Shown here: positions 17,492-23,458 of the stretch, in pieces
Position numbering within the stretch: position 1 is the first letter of the stretch
Layout: the number at the start of each line of letters is the position of its first letter
Origin: CAJBIL01 sp049295655
GTDB taxonomy: Bacteria > Pseudomonadota > Gammaproteobacteria > Burkholderiales > Rhodocyclaceae
Assembly: GCA_049295655.1 (NCBI GenBank)
Contig: JBAQRB010000150.1
Span: 1 to 23,458, forward strand
Reading direction: 5' to 3'
DNA: 23,458 nucleotides
Position numbers and translations under genes: made by a program
Notes under the pieces: generated by a model
What the model was told of the DNA's origin: nothing
What the model saw: the letters and a program-made list of their open reading frames with translations, nothing else
The model's database searches: none

Positions 17492-17710
17492 ATGGAAACC
17501 CTCTATCTTCTGATTCCCGTTTCGGTCGTCCTGGTTTTCCTGATCGGTATCGCTTTCTGGTGGTCGCTGCGCAATGGCCAGTTCGACGACATGGAGGGGC
17601 CCGCTTATCGGGTTCTGATGGACGATGACAAGACGCATGCCGAGTCTTCGGCTGAAACGGAGCCGTCCGTGCAGCAGCGCGGGATTGCTGCGCAAGAGAA
17701 GAGCAAGTAG
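17492..17710 (+). CDS. ccoS: Cbb3 oxidase assembly protein CcoS
   Basis: This encodes 72 residues with one membrane helix (about 5-26, LYLLIPVSVVLVFLIGIAFWW), followed by the family sequence SLRNGQFDDMEGPAYRVLMDDD and a variable hydrophilic tail. CcoS is needed for heme and copper insertion into the cbb3 oxidase. The start is 6 bases after the ccoI stop, with GGAG about 12 bases upstream inside ccoI, so the two are probably cotranscribed. Confidence 0.9.
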   Translation: METLYLLIPVSVVLVFLIGIAFWWSLRNGQFDDMEGPAYRVLMDDDKTHAESSAETEPSVQQRGIAAQEKSK

Positions 17711-17735
17711 ACCTCGTCACTCGCCGGTTTGGATT

Positions 17736-17778
17736 TTGATCGGAATCAAAAACAGTTTTTTTTGTATGCGAGGATAAT
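17736..17778 (+). promoter_or_regulatory. FNR-dependent class II promoter 1 (FNR box plus -10)
   Basis: TTGATCGGAATCAA (17736-17749) is a perfect FNR/ANR box (TTGAT-N4-ATCAA). GATAAT (17773-17778) follows after 23 bases, close to the 22-base gap of class II FNR promoters. Transcription would begin near 17785. The box is 26 bases after the ccoS stop. The first downstream element is a terminator, not a protein gene. Confidence 0.75.
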
Positions 17779-17784
17779 CGGTTT

Positions 17785-17883
17785 TGGTTCCATTTGGTCG
17801 CGAGTGACGCGCCCGTTTGCCTGCGACAGGCGTGGATGTTTTTCTTTTGGGGTTGGGGTGCGTTTCGACGCACCCCTTTTTTT
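17785..17883 (+). ncRNA. Candidate FNR-activated small RNA between ccoS and ccoN
   Basis: The stretch between the FNR-type promoter (predicted start about 17785) and the terminator at 17855-17883 would give an RNA of about 99 nt. It can fold into hairpin 1 (CGCG-AGTGA-CGCG, 17799-17811), hairpin 2 (GCCTG-CGA-CAGGC, 17819-17831) and the terminator hairpin. The linker at 17832-17854 is single-stranded and includes TTTTTCTTTT, a plausible Hfq-type site, and G-rich sequence. No convincing reading frame is present. It is FnrS- or AniS-like in logic (FNR-activated sRNA), but I see no sequence similarity to those from memory. An alternative is a leader with an attenuator for ccoN, although ccoN has its own FNR promoter after the terminator. 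Confidence 0.5.
17855..17883 (+). terminator. Strong intrinsic terminator with UUCG tetraloop
   Basis: GGGGTGCGT (17855-17863), loop TTCG, ACGCACCCC (17868-17876), then seven T. The 9-bp perfect stem with a stable tetraloop and long T-run is among the strongest hairpins in the window. It would end both ccoIS read-through and the transcript from the first FNR promoter. Confidence 0.92.
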
Positions 17884-17917
17884 CTTTTATTTAAATTTGA
17901 TTTTGTTGCACGGCCGC

Positions 17918-17959
17918 TTGATCTGTATCAAATCGTCTAGAGATTGGTTAAAATAACAT
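17918..17959 (+). promoter_or_regulatory. FNR-dependent class II promoter of ccoNOQP
   Basis: TTGATCTGTATCAA (17918-17931) is a perfect FNR/ANR box. With the 22-base class II gap the -10 falls at 17954-17959, TAACAT (4 of 6 to consensus). Transcription would start near 17966, giving a leader of about 71 bases before the ccoN ATG. This fits low-oxygen induction of the cbb3 oxidase by FNR-type regulators in related bacteria. Confidence 0.85.
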
Positions 17960-18036
17960 CCGTTCATTCCAATGTTGCTTGTGTGGGTATTGAAGCGCAG
18001 AGGGAACCGGTTTTTTTCCTAAAATGAGGTGGGTCC

Positions 18037-19461
18037 ATGTCGGAAACTCAGTCAGCATACAACTACAAGGTGGTCCGGCAATTTGCCGTGATGACCGTCA
18101 TCTGGGGCATTGTCGGCATGCTGGTCGGCGTTATCATTGCCGCCCAACTGGTCTGGCCCGAGTTGAATCTCGGCTTCTTGCATTTCGGTCGCTTGCGGCC
18201 TTTGCATACCAACGCAGTCATTTTTGCGTTCGGTGGTTGTGCCCTGTTTGCCACGTCCTATTATGTGGTTCAGCGCACCTGTCATACGCGCATCTTTTCG
18301 GACGGCCTTGCCGCCTTCACGTTCTGGGGCTGGCAAGTGGTCATCGTTCTTGCCGCCATCACCCTGCCGCTTGGCTACACCCAGGGCAAGGAGTACGCCG
18401 AGCTCGAGTGGCCGATCGATATCCTGATCACCCTGGTCTGGGTTTCCTACGCCATCGTCTTCTTCGGGACCATCGTCAAGCGCAAGGTCAGCCATATCTA
18501 TGTGGCCAACTGGTTTTTTGGCGCCTTCATCCTGGCGGTTGCCCTGCTGCACCTGGTCAACAGCGCAGCGATTCCGTTCTCGATGATGAAGTCCTACTCG
18601 GCCTATGCCGGCGTGCAGGATGCGATGATCCAGTGGTGGTACGGCCACAATGCGGTCGGTTTCTTCCTCACTGCAGGCTTCCTCGGCATCATGTACTACT
18701 TCGTGCCGAAGCAGGCCGGTCGTCCGGTTTATTCGTATCGCCTGTCGGTGGTGCACTTCTGGGCGCTGATCTTCACCTACATGTGGGCCGGTCCGCACCA
18801 TCTGCACTACACCGCGCTGCCGGACTGGACGCAATCGGTCGGCATGATCTTCTCGCTGATCCTGCTGGCGCCGTCGTGGGGCGGCATGATCAACGGCATC
18901 ATGACGCTTTCGGGCGCCTGGCATAAGCTGCGCGACGATCCGGTCCTGAAGTTCCTGATCACCTCGCTCTCGTTCTACGGCATGTCGACCTTCGAAGGTC
19001 CGATGATGGCGATCAAGACGGTCAATGCGCTGTCGCACTACACCGACTGGACCGTCGGTCACGTGCACTCGGGTGCGCTGGGCTGGGTGGCGATGGTTTC
19101 GATCGGTGCAATCTACTACCTGCTGCCACGCCTGTTCGGCAAGCCGGAGATGTACAGCGTCAAGCTGATCACCGTGCACTTCTGGGTAGCGACCATCGGC
19201 GTCGTGCTCTACATCGCTTCGATGTGGATTGCCGGCGTGATGCAGGGGCTGATGTGGCGTGCAGTCAACGCCGACGGTACGCTGACTTACAGCTTCGTCG
19301 AGGCGGTGAAGGGTTCCTACCCGTTCTGGGCGATCCGCTTCCTCGGTGGCGTTCTCTTCCTGTCCGGCATGCTGATCATGGCTTACAACATGTTCAAGAC
19401 AATGGCCAGTGGCAAAGCCGTTGATGCGCCCGTACTGGTTCCGGCCGGTCACCACGCCTAA
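18037..19461 (+). CDS. ccoN: Cytochrome cbb3 oxidase subunit I CcoN
   Basis: This encodes 474 residues with about 12 membrane helices. It is the catalytic heme-copper subunit of the cbb3 oxidase, which reduces oxygen to water at low oxygen levels. The likely metal ligands are visible: H57 and H344 for the low-spin heme b, H204, H254 and H255 for CuB, and H342 for heme b3. Y248 lies six residues before the double His, where the cross-linked tyrosine is in cbb3 enzymes. Glu320 (STFEGPMM) is the conserved glutamate of the cbb3 family. The ATG at 18037 follows an AGGTGGG ribosome site. It is first in ccoNOQP, with a 14-base gap to ccoO. Confidence 0.98.
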   Translation: MSETQSAYNYKVVRQFAVMTVIWGIVGMLVGVIIAAQLVWPELNLGFLHFGRLRPLHTNAVIFAFGGCALFATSYYVVQRTCHTRIFSDGLAAFTFWGWQVVIVLAAITLPLGYTQGKEYAELEWPIDILITLVWVSYAIVFFGTIVKRKVSHIYVANWFFGAFILAVALLHLVNSAAIPFSMMKSYSAYAGVQDAMIQWWYGHNAVGFFLTAGFLGIMYYFVPKQAGRPVYSYRLSVVHFWALIFTYMWAGPHHLHYTALPDWTQSVGMIFSLILLAPSWGGMINGIMTLSGAWHKLRDDPVLKFLITSLSFYGMSTFEGPMMAIKTVNALSHYTDWTVGHVHSGALGWVAMVSIGAIYYLLPRLFGKPEMYSVKLITVHFWVATIGVVLYIASMWIAGVMQGLMWRAVNADGTLTYSFVEAVKGSYPFWAIRFLGGVLFLSGMLIMAYNMFKTMASGKAVDAPVLVPAGHHA

Positions 19462-19475
19462 CAGGGAGAATAAGC

Positions 19476-20093
19476 ATGAAATTACTTACGCATGACCAGA
19501 TTGAACGCAACGTAGGCCTGATGATTGTCCTGACCCTGCTGGTGATCAGCGTCGGCGGCCTGCTGGAGATTGTTCCTTTGTTCTTCCAGCAATCGACGAC
19601 GACGCCGGTCGCGGGCCTCAAGCCTTACGATCCCGTACGTCTGACCGGTCGCGATATCTATATCCGCGAAGGCTGCTATAACTGCCATTCGCAGATGATT
19701 CGTCCGTTCCGCGCCGAAACCGAGCGCTATGGCCATTACTCGGTGGCGGGTGAGTTCGTTTATGACCACCCGTTCCAGTGGGGTTCCAAGCGCACCGGTC
19801 CGGATCTGCATCGGGTTGGCGGGCGTTACTCCGACGAGTGGCAGCGTGCCCACCTGATCAATCCGCGCGACGTCGTTCCCGAGTCCAACATGCCTGCTTT
19901 CGCTTTCCTCGAGAAGGCGCCGGCCGATGCCGATGGCGTTGAAGCCAAGATGCGTGCGCTGCGCAAGGTTGGCGTGCCTTACACCGATGCGGAAATTGCC
20001 GGTGCCAAGGCGCAGGTTGAAGGAAAGACCGAGCTTGACGTTCTGATCGCCTACCTGCAGGGGATGGGCCTCGAACTGAAAGGCGCGAAGTAA
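19476..20093 (+). CDS. ccoO: Cytochrome cbb3 oxidase subunit II CcoO (mono-heme c)
   Basis: This encodes 205 residues. An N-terminal membrane anchor (about 14-35) is followed by a periplasmic domain with one covalent heme: CYNCH at 67-71 and the distal Met ligand probably M139 (PESNMPAF). The family sequence SQMIRPFRAETERYGHYS follows the heme site. CcoO passes electrons from CcoP to CcoN. AGGGAG lies about 8 bases before the ATG at 19476. ccoQ begins 4 bases after its stop. Confidence 0.97.
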   Translation: MKLLTHDQIERNVGLMIVLTLLVISVGGLLEIVPLFFQQSTTTPVAGLKPYDPVRLTGRDIYIREGCYNCHSQMIRPFRAETERYGHYSVAGEFVYDHPFQWGSKRTGPDLHRVGGRYSDEWQRAHLINPRDVVPESNMPAFAFLEKAPADADGVEAKMRALRKVGVPYTDAEIAGAKAQVEGKTELDVLIAYLQGMGLELKGAK

Positions 20094-20097
20094 GGTC

Positions 20098-20292
20098 ATG
20101 GATATCAACGATCTGCGCTCCATCATGACGGTGATTTCCTTGTTAACCTTTCTCGGGATTGTCTGGTGGGCTTTCGGCGTGAAAGGCAACAAGGAACGTT
20201 TCGAGACGGCGGCGAATCTGCCGTTCTCGGATGATGAAGCGGATCGGGTCGAGCTCGGCCTGAGCCGCAACGAACAAAGGAAAGCATCATGA
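20098..20292 (+). CDS. ccoQ: Cytochrome cbb3 oxidase subunit CcoQ
   Basis: This encodes 64 residues with one membrane helix (about 8-27, IMTVISLLTFLGIVWWAFGV) and then the typical CcoQ tail KGNKERFETAANLPFSDDE. CcoQ stabilises the assembled cbb3 complex. It overlaps ccoP by the ATGA junction and starts 4 bases after ccoO. Confidence 0.93.
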   Translation: MDINDLRSIMTVISLLTFLGIVWWAFGVKGNKERFETAANLPFSDDEADRVELGLSRNEQRKAS

Positions 20293-21212
20293 GCGATTTT
20301 GTGAATGGGTTCTGGAACTGGTACGTAATTGTCATCACGCTGGTCAGTATTCTGGCTTGCGGCGTCTTCCTGTGGTCGCAAAGTATTCACAAGCCGGCTG
20401 CCGGCAAAGTGGACACCACCGGCCACGTGTGGGACGAGTCGCTTGAGGAGTACAACAATGCGCTGCCCAAGTGGTGGAGCTGGCTGTTTTACCTGACGGT
20501 GGTCTTCTCGCTGGTCTATGCCGTTCTGTACCCGACGCTGGGTAACTTCCAGGGCGTGTTGGGCTGGTCTTCGGCTGGTCAGCACAAGGCCGAAGTCGAG
20601 AAGGTCGAAGCGCAGGTCAAGCCGCTGTTCGACAAGTTCCTGAAGATGGATCTGGCCGCCGTGGCTGCCGACAAGGAAGCGGTTGAAATCGGCAAGCGCC
20701 TGTATCTGACCTACTGCATGCAGTGTCACGGTGCCGACGCCCGCGGTTCCAAGGGCTTCCCGAACCTCGCCGACCACGATTGGCTGTATGGCGGCGAACC
20801 GGCGCAGATCGAGGAAACGATCACCAACGGCCGGATGGGGATGATGCCGGCGTACGGCGGCAATCCTGAGGCGGTGGGCGGCGAAGCTGGCGCCAAGGAA
20901 CTGGCCAACTACGTCCGTTCGCTGTCGGGCCTGACCAGCAACGGCGACCTGGCGGCAAAGGGCAAAGCCCGCTACGAGCAGGTTTGCAGCGCCTGTCACG
21001 GTGAAGACGGCAAGGGCATGCAGGCGCTCGGCGCGCCGAACCTGACCGACAAGGTCTGGCTCTACGGCAGCTCCGAGGCAACCATCGTCGAAACCATCAC
21101 CCAGGGCCGCAAGAACCAGATGCCGGCCTGGAAGGAATTCCTCGGTGAGTCGAAGGTGCATCTGCTGTCGGCTTATGTGCTCAGCCTGAGCGCCGGCGCA
21201 GAAAAGAAATAA
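20289..21212 (+). CDS. ccoP: Cytochrome cbb3 oxidase subunit III CcoP (di-heme c)
   Basis: This encodes 307 residues. Two N-terminal membrane helices (about 8-28 and 60-80) surround the conserved GHVWDESLEEYNNALPKWW segment. Two cytochrome c domains follow, with CMQCH at 143-147 and CSACH at 233-237. Probable Met ligands are in GMMPAYGG and NQMPAWK. CcoP takes electrons from soluble cytochromes and hands them to CcoO. The start overlaps the ccoQ stop (ATGA). A strong terminator follows 12 bases after the stop. Confidence 0.97.
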   Translation: MSDFVNGFWNWYVIVITLVSILACGVFLWSQSIHKPAAGKVDTTGHVWDESLEEYNNALPKWWSWLFYLTVVFSLVYAVLYPTLGNFQGVLGWSSAGQHKAEVEKVEAQVKPLFDKFLKMDLAAVAADKEAVEIGKRLYLTYCMQCHGADARGSKGFPNLADHDWLYGGEPAQIEETITNGRMGMMPAYGGNPEAVGGEAGAKELANYVRSLSGLTSNGDLAAKGKARYEQVCSACHGEDGKGMQALGAPNLTDKVWLYGSSEATIVETITQGRKNQMPAWKEFLGESKVHLLSAYVLSLSAGAEKK

Positions 21213-21224
21213 TCGTTTTTGTGA

Positions 21225-21251
21225 CGGGGCGGCGCCAGCCGCTCCGTTTTT
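21225..21251 (+). terminator. Intrinsic terminator after ccoP
   Basis: CGGGGCGGC (21225-21233), loop GCCA, GCCGCTCCG (21238-21246), then TTTTT. The 9-bp stem includes one G-T pair. It should end most ccoNOQP transcripts, so ccoG may be expressed at a lower level by read-through or from a separate promoter that I could not identify in 21252-21361. Confidence 0.85.
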
Positions 21252-21361
21252 CCCTTGCCAGAATTGCAGTTGATCGACGCTGATCCATGTCGAAATCGTA
21301 CGTACTCGGCCATTCAAGTCGGGTGTTTCGTGCGATTCCGAAATAGATTAGGACGAATACC

Positions 21362-22777
21362 ATGAGCAACCCTGCCGAGAAGGCCGGCAAAGCAATCCCG
21401 ATCAATACCTCGGGCTTGTACGAGAAGCACAGGACCATCTACGCGCGCAGCGTCCAAGGCGTGTTCAACAACTGGCGCTGGGGCATGGTGTTGCTGACCC
21501 AGGCGCTGTTTTACAGTCTCTGCTGGATCGACTGGAATGGCCGGCAGGCGGTTCTTTTCCATTTGCTTGAGCGCAAGTTCTATATCTTCGGCATGGTCTT
21601 CTGGCCGCAGGATGTGATCTACCTGGCGATCCTGCTGGTCATTTCGGCTTACGGCCTGTTCTTGGTCACGGCGGTCGGCGGCCGGCTGTTCTGCGGCTAC
21701 GCGTGTCCGCAAACGGTCTATACGGAAATCCTGATGTGGATCGAGCGCAAGGTGGAGGGCGAGCGTCCTGCACGCATGAAGCTCGATGCCCAGCCGATGA
21801 ATCCGCGCAAGCTGCGACTCAAGGCCATCAAGCATACTCTCTGGCTGTTCGTGGCCTTGTGGACCGGCTTTACCTTTGTTGGCTACTTCACGCCGATCAA
21901 GGAACTGGTCGGTCTGGCCTGGTCCGCCTCGCTCGGTGCATGGGAGTTTTTCTGGGTTTTCTTCTACGCCTTTTTCCTCTACATGATGGCCGGCTTCATG
22001 CGCGAGCAGGTCTGCAAGTACATGTGCCCTTACGCCCGCTTCCAGGGGGTGATGTTCGATCCCGATACGCTGATCATCACCTATGATCCGCAGCGCGGCG
22101 AGCCGCGGGGGGCGCGCAGAAAAACCGCCGATCCGAAAGCGCCGCGGCTCGGGGACTGCATCGACTGCGCGATCTGCGTTCAGGTTTGCCCGACCGGAAT
22201 CGACATCCGCAATGGTCTGCAGATGGAATGCATTGCCTGCGCTGCCTGCATCGATGCCTGCGATCAGGTCATGGACAAGGTCGGTTCGCCGCGCGGCCTG
22301 ATCCGCTATTCGACCGAAAATGCGATGGCCAGGCACTATGCGCCGCGCGATATCCTGGGCCATCTGCTGCGTCCGCGGACCATCCTTTATACCTCGATCC
22401 TGATCGCCATCATCGTTGCCGCGGCCTGGAGTCTCGCCGTCCGCATTCCGCTCAAGGTCGACATCATCCGCGACCGCTCATCGCTGGCGCGCGAGGTGGA
22501 CGACGGTCGGATCGAGAACGTCTATAACCTGCATATCTCGAATACCGACGAGTCCGCGCACCGTTACGCGATTTCCGTCAGCGGAATCGATGGCATCGAT
22601 ATCGTCGGCGAGCGCATTGTCGAAGTCCCTGCCGCATCGGCCAAGACCATTTTGCTTTCCGCCCGAGCCGAGGCGGATACCGGCAAAAAGGGGTCGAACC
22701 CGATATTTTTTGAAGTCAAAGCGCAGAACCACGAAAAAATCATGGTTCGCGAGAAAGCATCGTTCTTCCTGCCATGA
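21362..22777 (+). CDS. ccoG: Cytochrome c oxidase accessory protein CcoG (FixG/RdxA)
   Basis: This encodes 471 residues. It has several membrane helices and the GRLFCGYACPQTVYTEI motif in the membrane part. Two 4Fe-4S sites are at C266/269/272/276 (CIDCAICVQVCPTG) and C290/293/296/300 (CIACAACIDACD). A C-terminal periplasmic FixG domain runs from about residue 355. CcoG acts in cbb3 assembly and has been described as a copper(II) reductase preparing copper for the oxidase. It is translated across an ATGA overlap into ccoH. AGGA precedes the ATG by about 10 bases. Confidence 0.96.
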   Translation: MSNPAEKAGKAIPINTSGLYEKHRTIYARSVQGVFNNWRWGMVLLTQALFYSLCWIDWNGRQAVLFHLLERKFYIFGMVFWPQDVIYLAILLVISAYGLFLVTAVGGRLFCGYACPQTVYTEILMWIERKVEGERPARMKLDAQPMNPRKLRLKAIKHTLWLFVALWTGFTFVGYFTPIKELVGLAWSASLGAWEFFWVFFYAFFLYMMAGFMREQVCKYMCPYARFQGVMFDPDTLIITYDPQRGEPRGARRKTADPKAPRLGDCIDCAICVQVCPTGIDIRNGLQMECIACAACIDACDQVMDKVGSPRGLIRYSTENAMARHYAPRDILGHLLRPRTILYTSILIAIIVAAAWSLAVRIPLKVDIIRDRSSLAREVDDGRIENVYNLHISNTDESAHRYAISVSGIDGIDIVGERIVEVPAASAKTILLSARAEADTGKKGSNPIFFEVKAQNHEKIMVREKASFFLP

Positions 22778-23331
22778 TCCAGAAAACCAACCCCGCTAAA
22801 CGCTGGTATCGCGAACCCTGGCCGTGGATCCTGATGGCCGGTCCGGCAACGGTCGTTGTGGCCGGCGTGATCACGGCCTATCTCGCGGTGATCAGCAATG
22901 ATGGACTGGTCGAGGACGACTATTACAAGCAGGGACTGGCCGTCAATCAGAGCATGGCACGCGACCAGAAGGCCGGTGCGCTCGGGATGCAGGCCGAAGT
23001 GGTTCGTGGCGGTGACGGTACGCTATTGCGCATCTTCTTGCGCGCCAGTGAAGGCGTCGCACTGCCCGCGTCACTCCACCTGAAACTGACCCACCCGACA
23101 CGCAGCGGTATCGATCAGAAACTCGTCCTGCTGCCCGATGGCGCCGGATTTTATGCGGGCAAGCTGGACGCTCCGCTTAGCGGGCGATGGCATGTGGCCC
23201 TCGAGGATGGCCCGCGCGAATGGCGTCTGCTCGGTGACTGGCGTATCGAAAAGCAGTCGACGCTGAAGCTCGGCGCTGCGCTGCCGGCAAATGGGATTTC
23301 CGATCTTCGTTCTGATAAAAAAGGGGGGTAA
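22774..23331 (+). CDS. ccoH: Cbb3 assembly protein CcoH/FixH
   Basis: This encodes 185 residues. After a short cytosolic start (KRWYREPWPW) there is one membrane helix (about 19-40, ILMAGPATVVVAGVITAYLA). A FixH periplasmic domain follows, with DDYYKQGLAVNQSMARDQKA as the family signature. FixH interacts with the cbb3 oxidase and CcoI for stable assembly. The start overlaps the ccoG stop as ATGA. The stop lies about 4 bases before a candidate insertion-sequence end, so any downstream cco or copper genes of the usual cluster are separated by that element. Confidence 0.92.
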   Translation: MIQKTNPAKRWYREPWPWILMAGPATVVVAGVITAYLAVISNDGLVEDDYYKQGLAVNQSMARDQKAGALGMQAEVVRGGDGTLLRIFLRASEGVALPASLHLKLTHPTRSGIDQKLVLLPDGAGFYAGKLDAPLSGRWHVALEDGPREWRLLGDWRIEKQSTLKLGAALPANGISDLRSDKKGG

Positions 23332-23335
23332 AGCC

Positions 23336-23458
23336 CATAGGGTTACACACAACTCATTTTGCATTAACAAGTGCCTGCATGTGCTCGATTCCCTCGACGA
23401 AATCCCTGACGCGCTGGAAGCCGAGCCAAAGGGTTTTCACGCCAGGTTCGCCGTCGCT
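23336..23458. mobile_element. Edge of a probable IS4/Tn5-type insertion sequence
   Basis: A transposase-like 3' end starts at 23354 on the minus strand, and the 19 bases at 23336-23354 resemble the IS50 outside end as I remember it (12 of 19 aligned positions, including the TTA and ACACAA). The boundary is inferred. The other end and any target duplication lie outside the window. Confidence 0.45.
23354..23458 (-). CDS. C-terminal end of a probable IS4/Tn5-family transposase (partial)
   Basis: Reading inward from the window end gives 34 residues and a TGA stop (23356-23354): DGEPGVKTLWLGFQRVRDF, then VEGIEHMQALVNAK. The DGEPG-x-LW-GxQR pattern resembles, from memory, the C-terminal region of Tn5/IS4-type transposases. 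The frame stays open to the window edge. The catalytic DDE residues are out of view, so identity is moderate. The host cco genes end only 22 bases away on the other strand. Confidence 0.6.
   Translation of the reverse strand, partial: SDGEPGVKTLWLGFQRVRDFVEGIEHMQALVNAK

Noticed and set aside
14912..17695. 927-codon open frame on the minus strand opposite ccoI and ccoS
   Set aside because: It is antisense to a gene with all P-type ATPase motifs. The composition is His/Arg/Gln-rich without domains.
17729..17956. 75-codon open frame in the ccoS-ccoN gap
   Set aside because: It crosses the strong terminator hairpin and both FNR sites, lacks a ribosome site, and its start is not an ATG. The region is better explained as regulatory and RNA.
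18000..18020. Possible terminator in the ccoN leader (AACCGGTT followed by T-run)
   Set aside because: The palindrome leaves no room for a loop, and the T-run is part of the leader of a gene expected to be highly expressed.
21270..21283. Possible FNR box before ccoG (TTGATCGACGCTGA)
   Set aside because: The left half-site is perfect but the right half is GCTGA instead of ATCAA, and no -10 lies at the right distance.

Overview
The window is high-GC proteobacterial DNA with dense, mostly uninterrupted coding. Several things point to a betaproteobacterium, plausibly of the Rhodocyclales: a pilE-fimT-pilV-pilW-pilX-pilY1 minor pilin cluster, the ribF-ileS-lspA-fkpB-ispH block, and a ccoIS-ccoNOQP-ccoG-ccoH cytochrome cbb3 oxidase cluster with FNR boxes. 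The order-level placement is inference from gene content and remembered protein similarity, not from a search.

Layout. (1) 1-260, minus strand: the start of a truncated secreted protein, a terminator, and a tRNA-Thr(CGU) gene with encoded CCA and its own strong promoter. (2) 263-904, minus: a short TonB-like energy transducer, divergent from the pilus genes. (3) 1043-8226, plus: six tightly overlapping type IV pilus genes encoding the minor pilins PilE, FimT, PilV, PilW and PilX and the tip adhesin PilY1. (4) 8280-13968, minus: the housekeeping operon ribF-ileS-lspA-fkpB-ispH, convergent with pilY1. (5) 14143-14910, plus: a 3-hydroxyacyl-CoA dehydrogenase-type SDR with a dyad in its promoter region and a terminator behind it. 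(6) 15032-23331, plus: the cbb3 module. It has the copper P-type ATPase CcoI, CcoS, a regulatory intergenic region, the oxidase subunits CcoN-O-Q-P, a terminator, the iron-sulfur assembly protein CcoG, and CcoH/FixH. (7) 23336-23458: the edge of an insertion sequence, with the 3' end of a probable IS4/Tn5-type transposase on the minus strand, starting about 4 bp after the fixH stop.

How the parts work together. CcoI exports copper to the assembly side of the membrane, CcoG probably reduces it, CcoS and CcoH help maturation, and CcoNOQP forms the high-affinity terminal oxidase used at low oxygen. The 326-bp gap between ccoS and ccoN holds two perfect FNR boxes (TTGAT-N4-ATCAA). The second sits at class II distance from a -10 and from ccoN. 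The first sits at class II distance from its own -10, followed about 75 bp later by a strong 9-bp intrinsic terminator with a UUCG loop. The parsimonious reading is an oxygen-regulated small RNA of about 99 nt encoded between ccoS and ccoN. I consider this the most interesting item in the window.

Intergenic stretches over 300 bases: only 17711-18036, described above. All other gaps are short.
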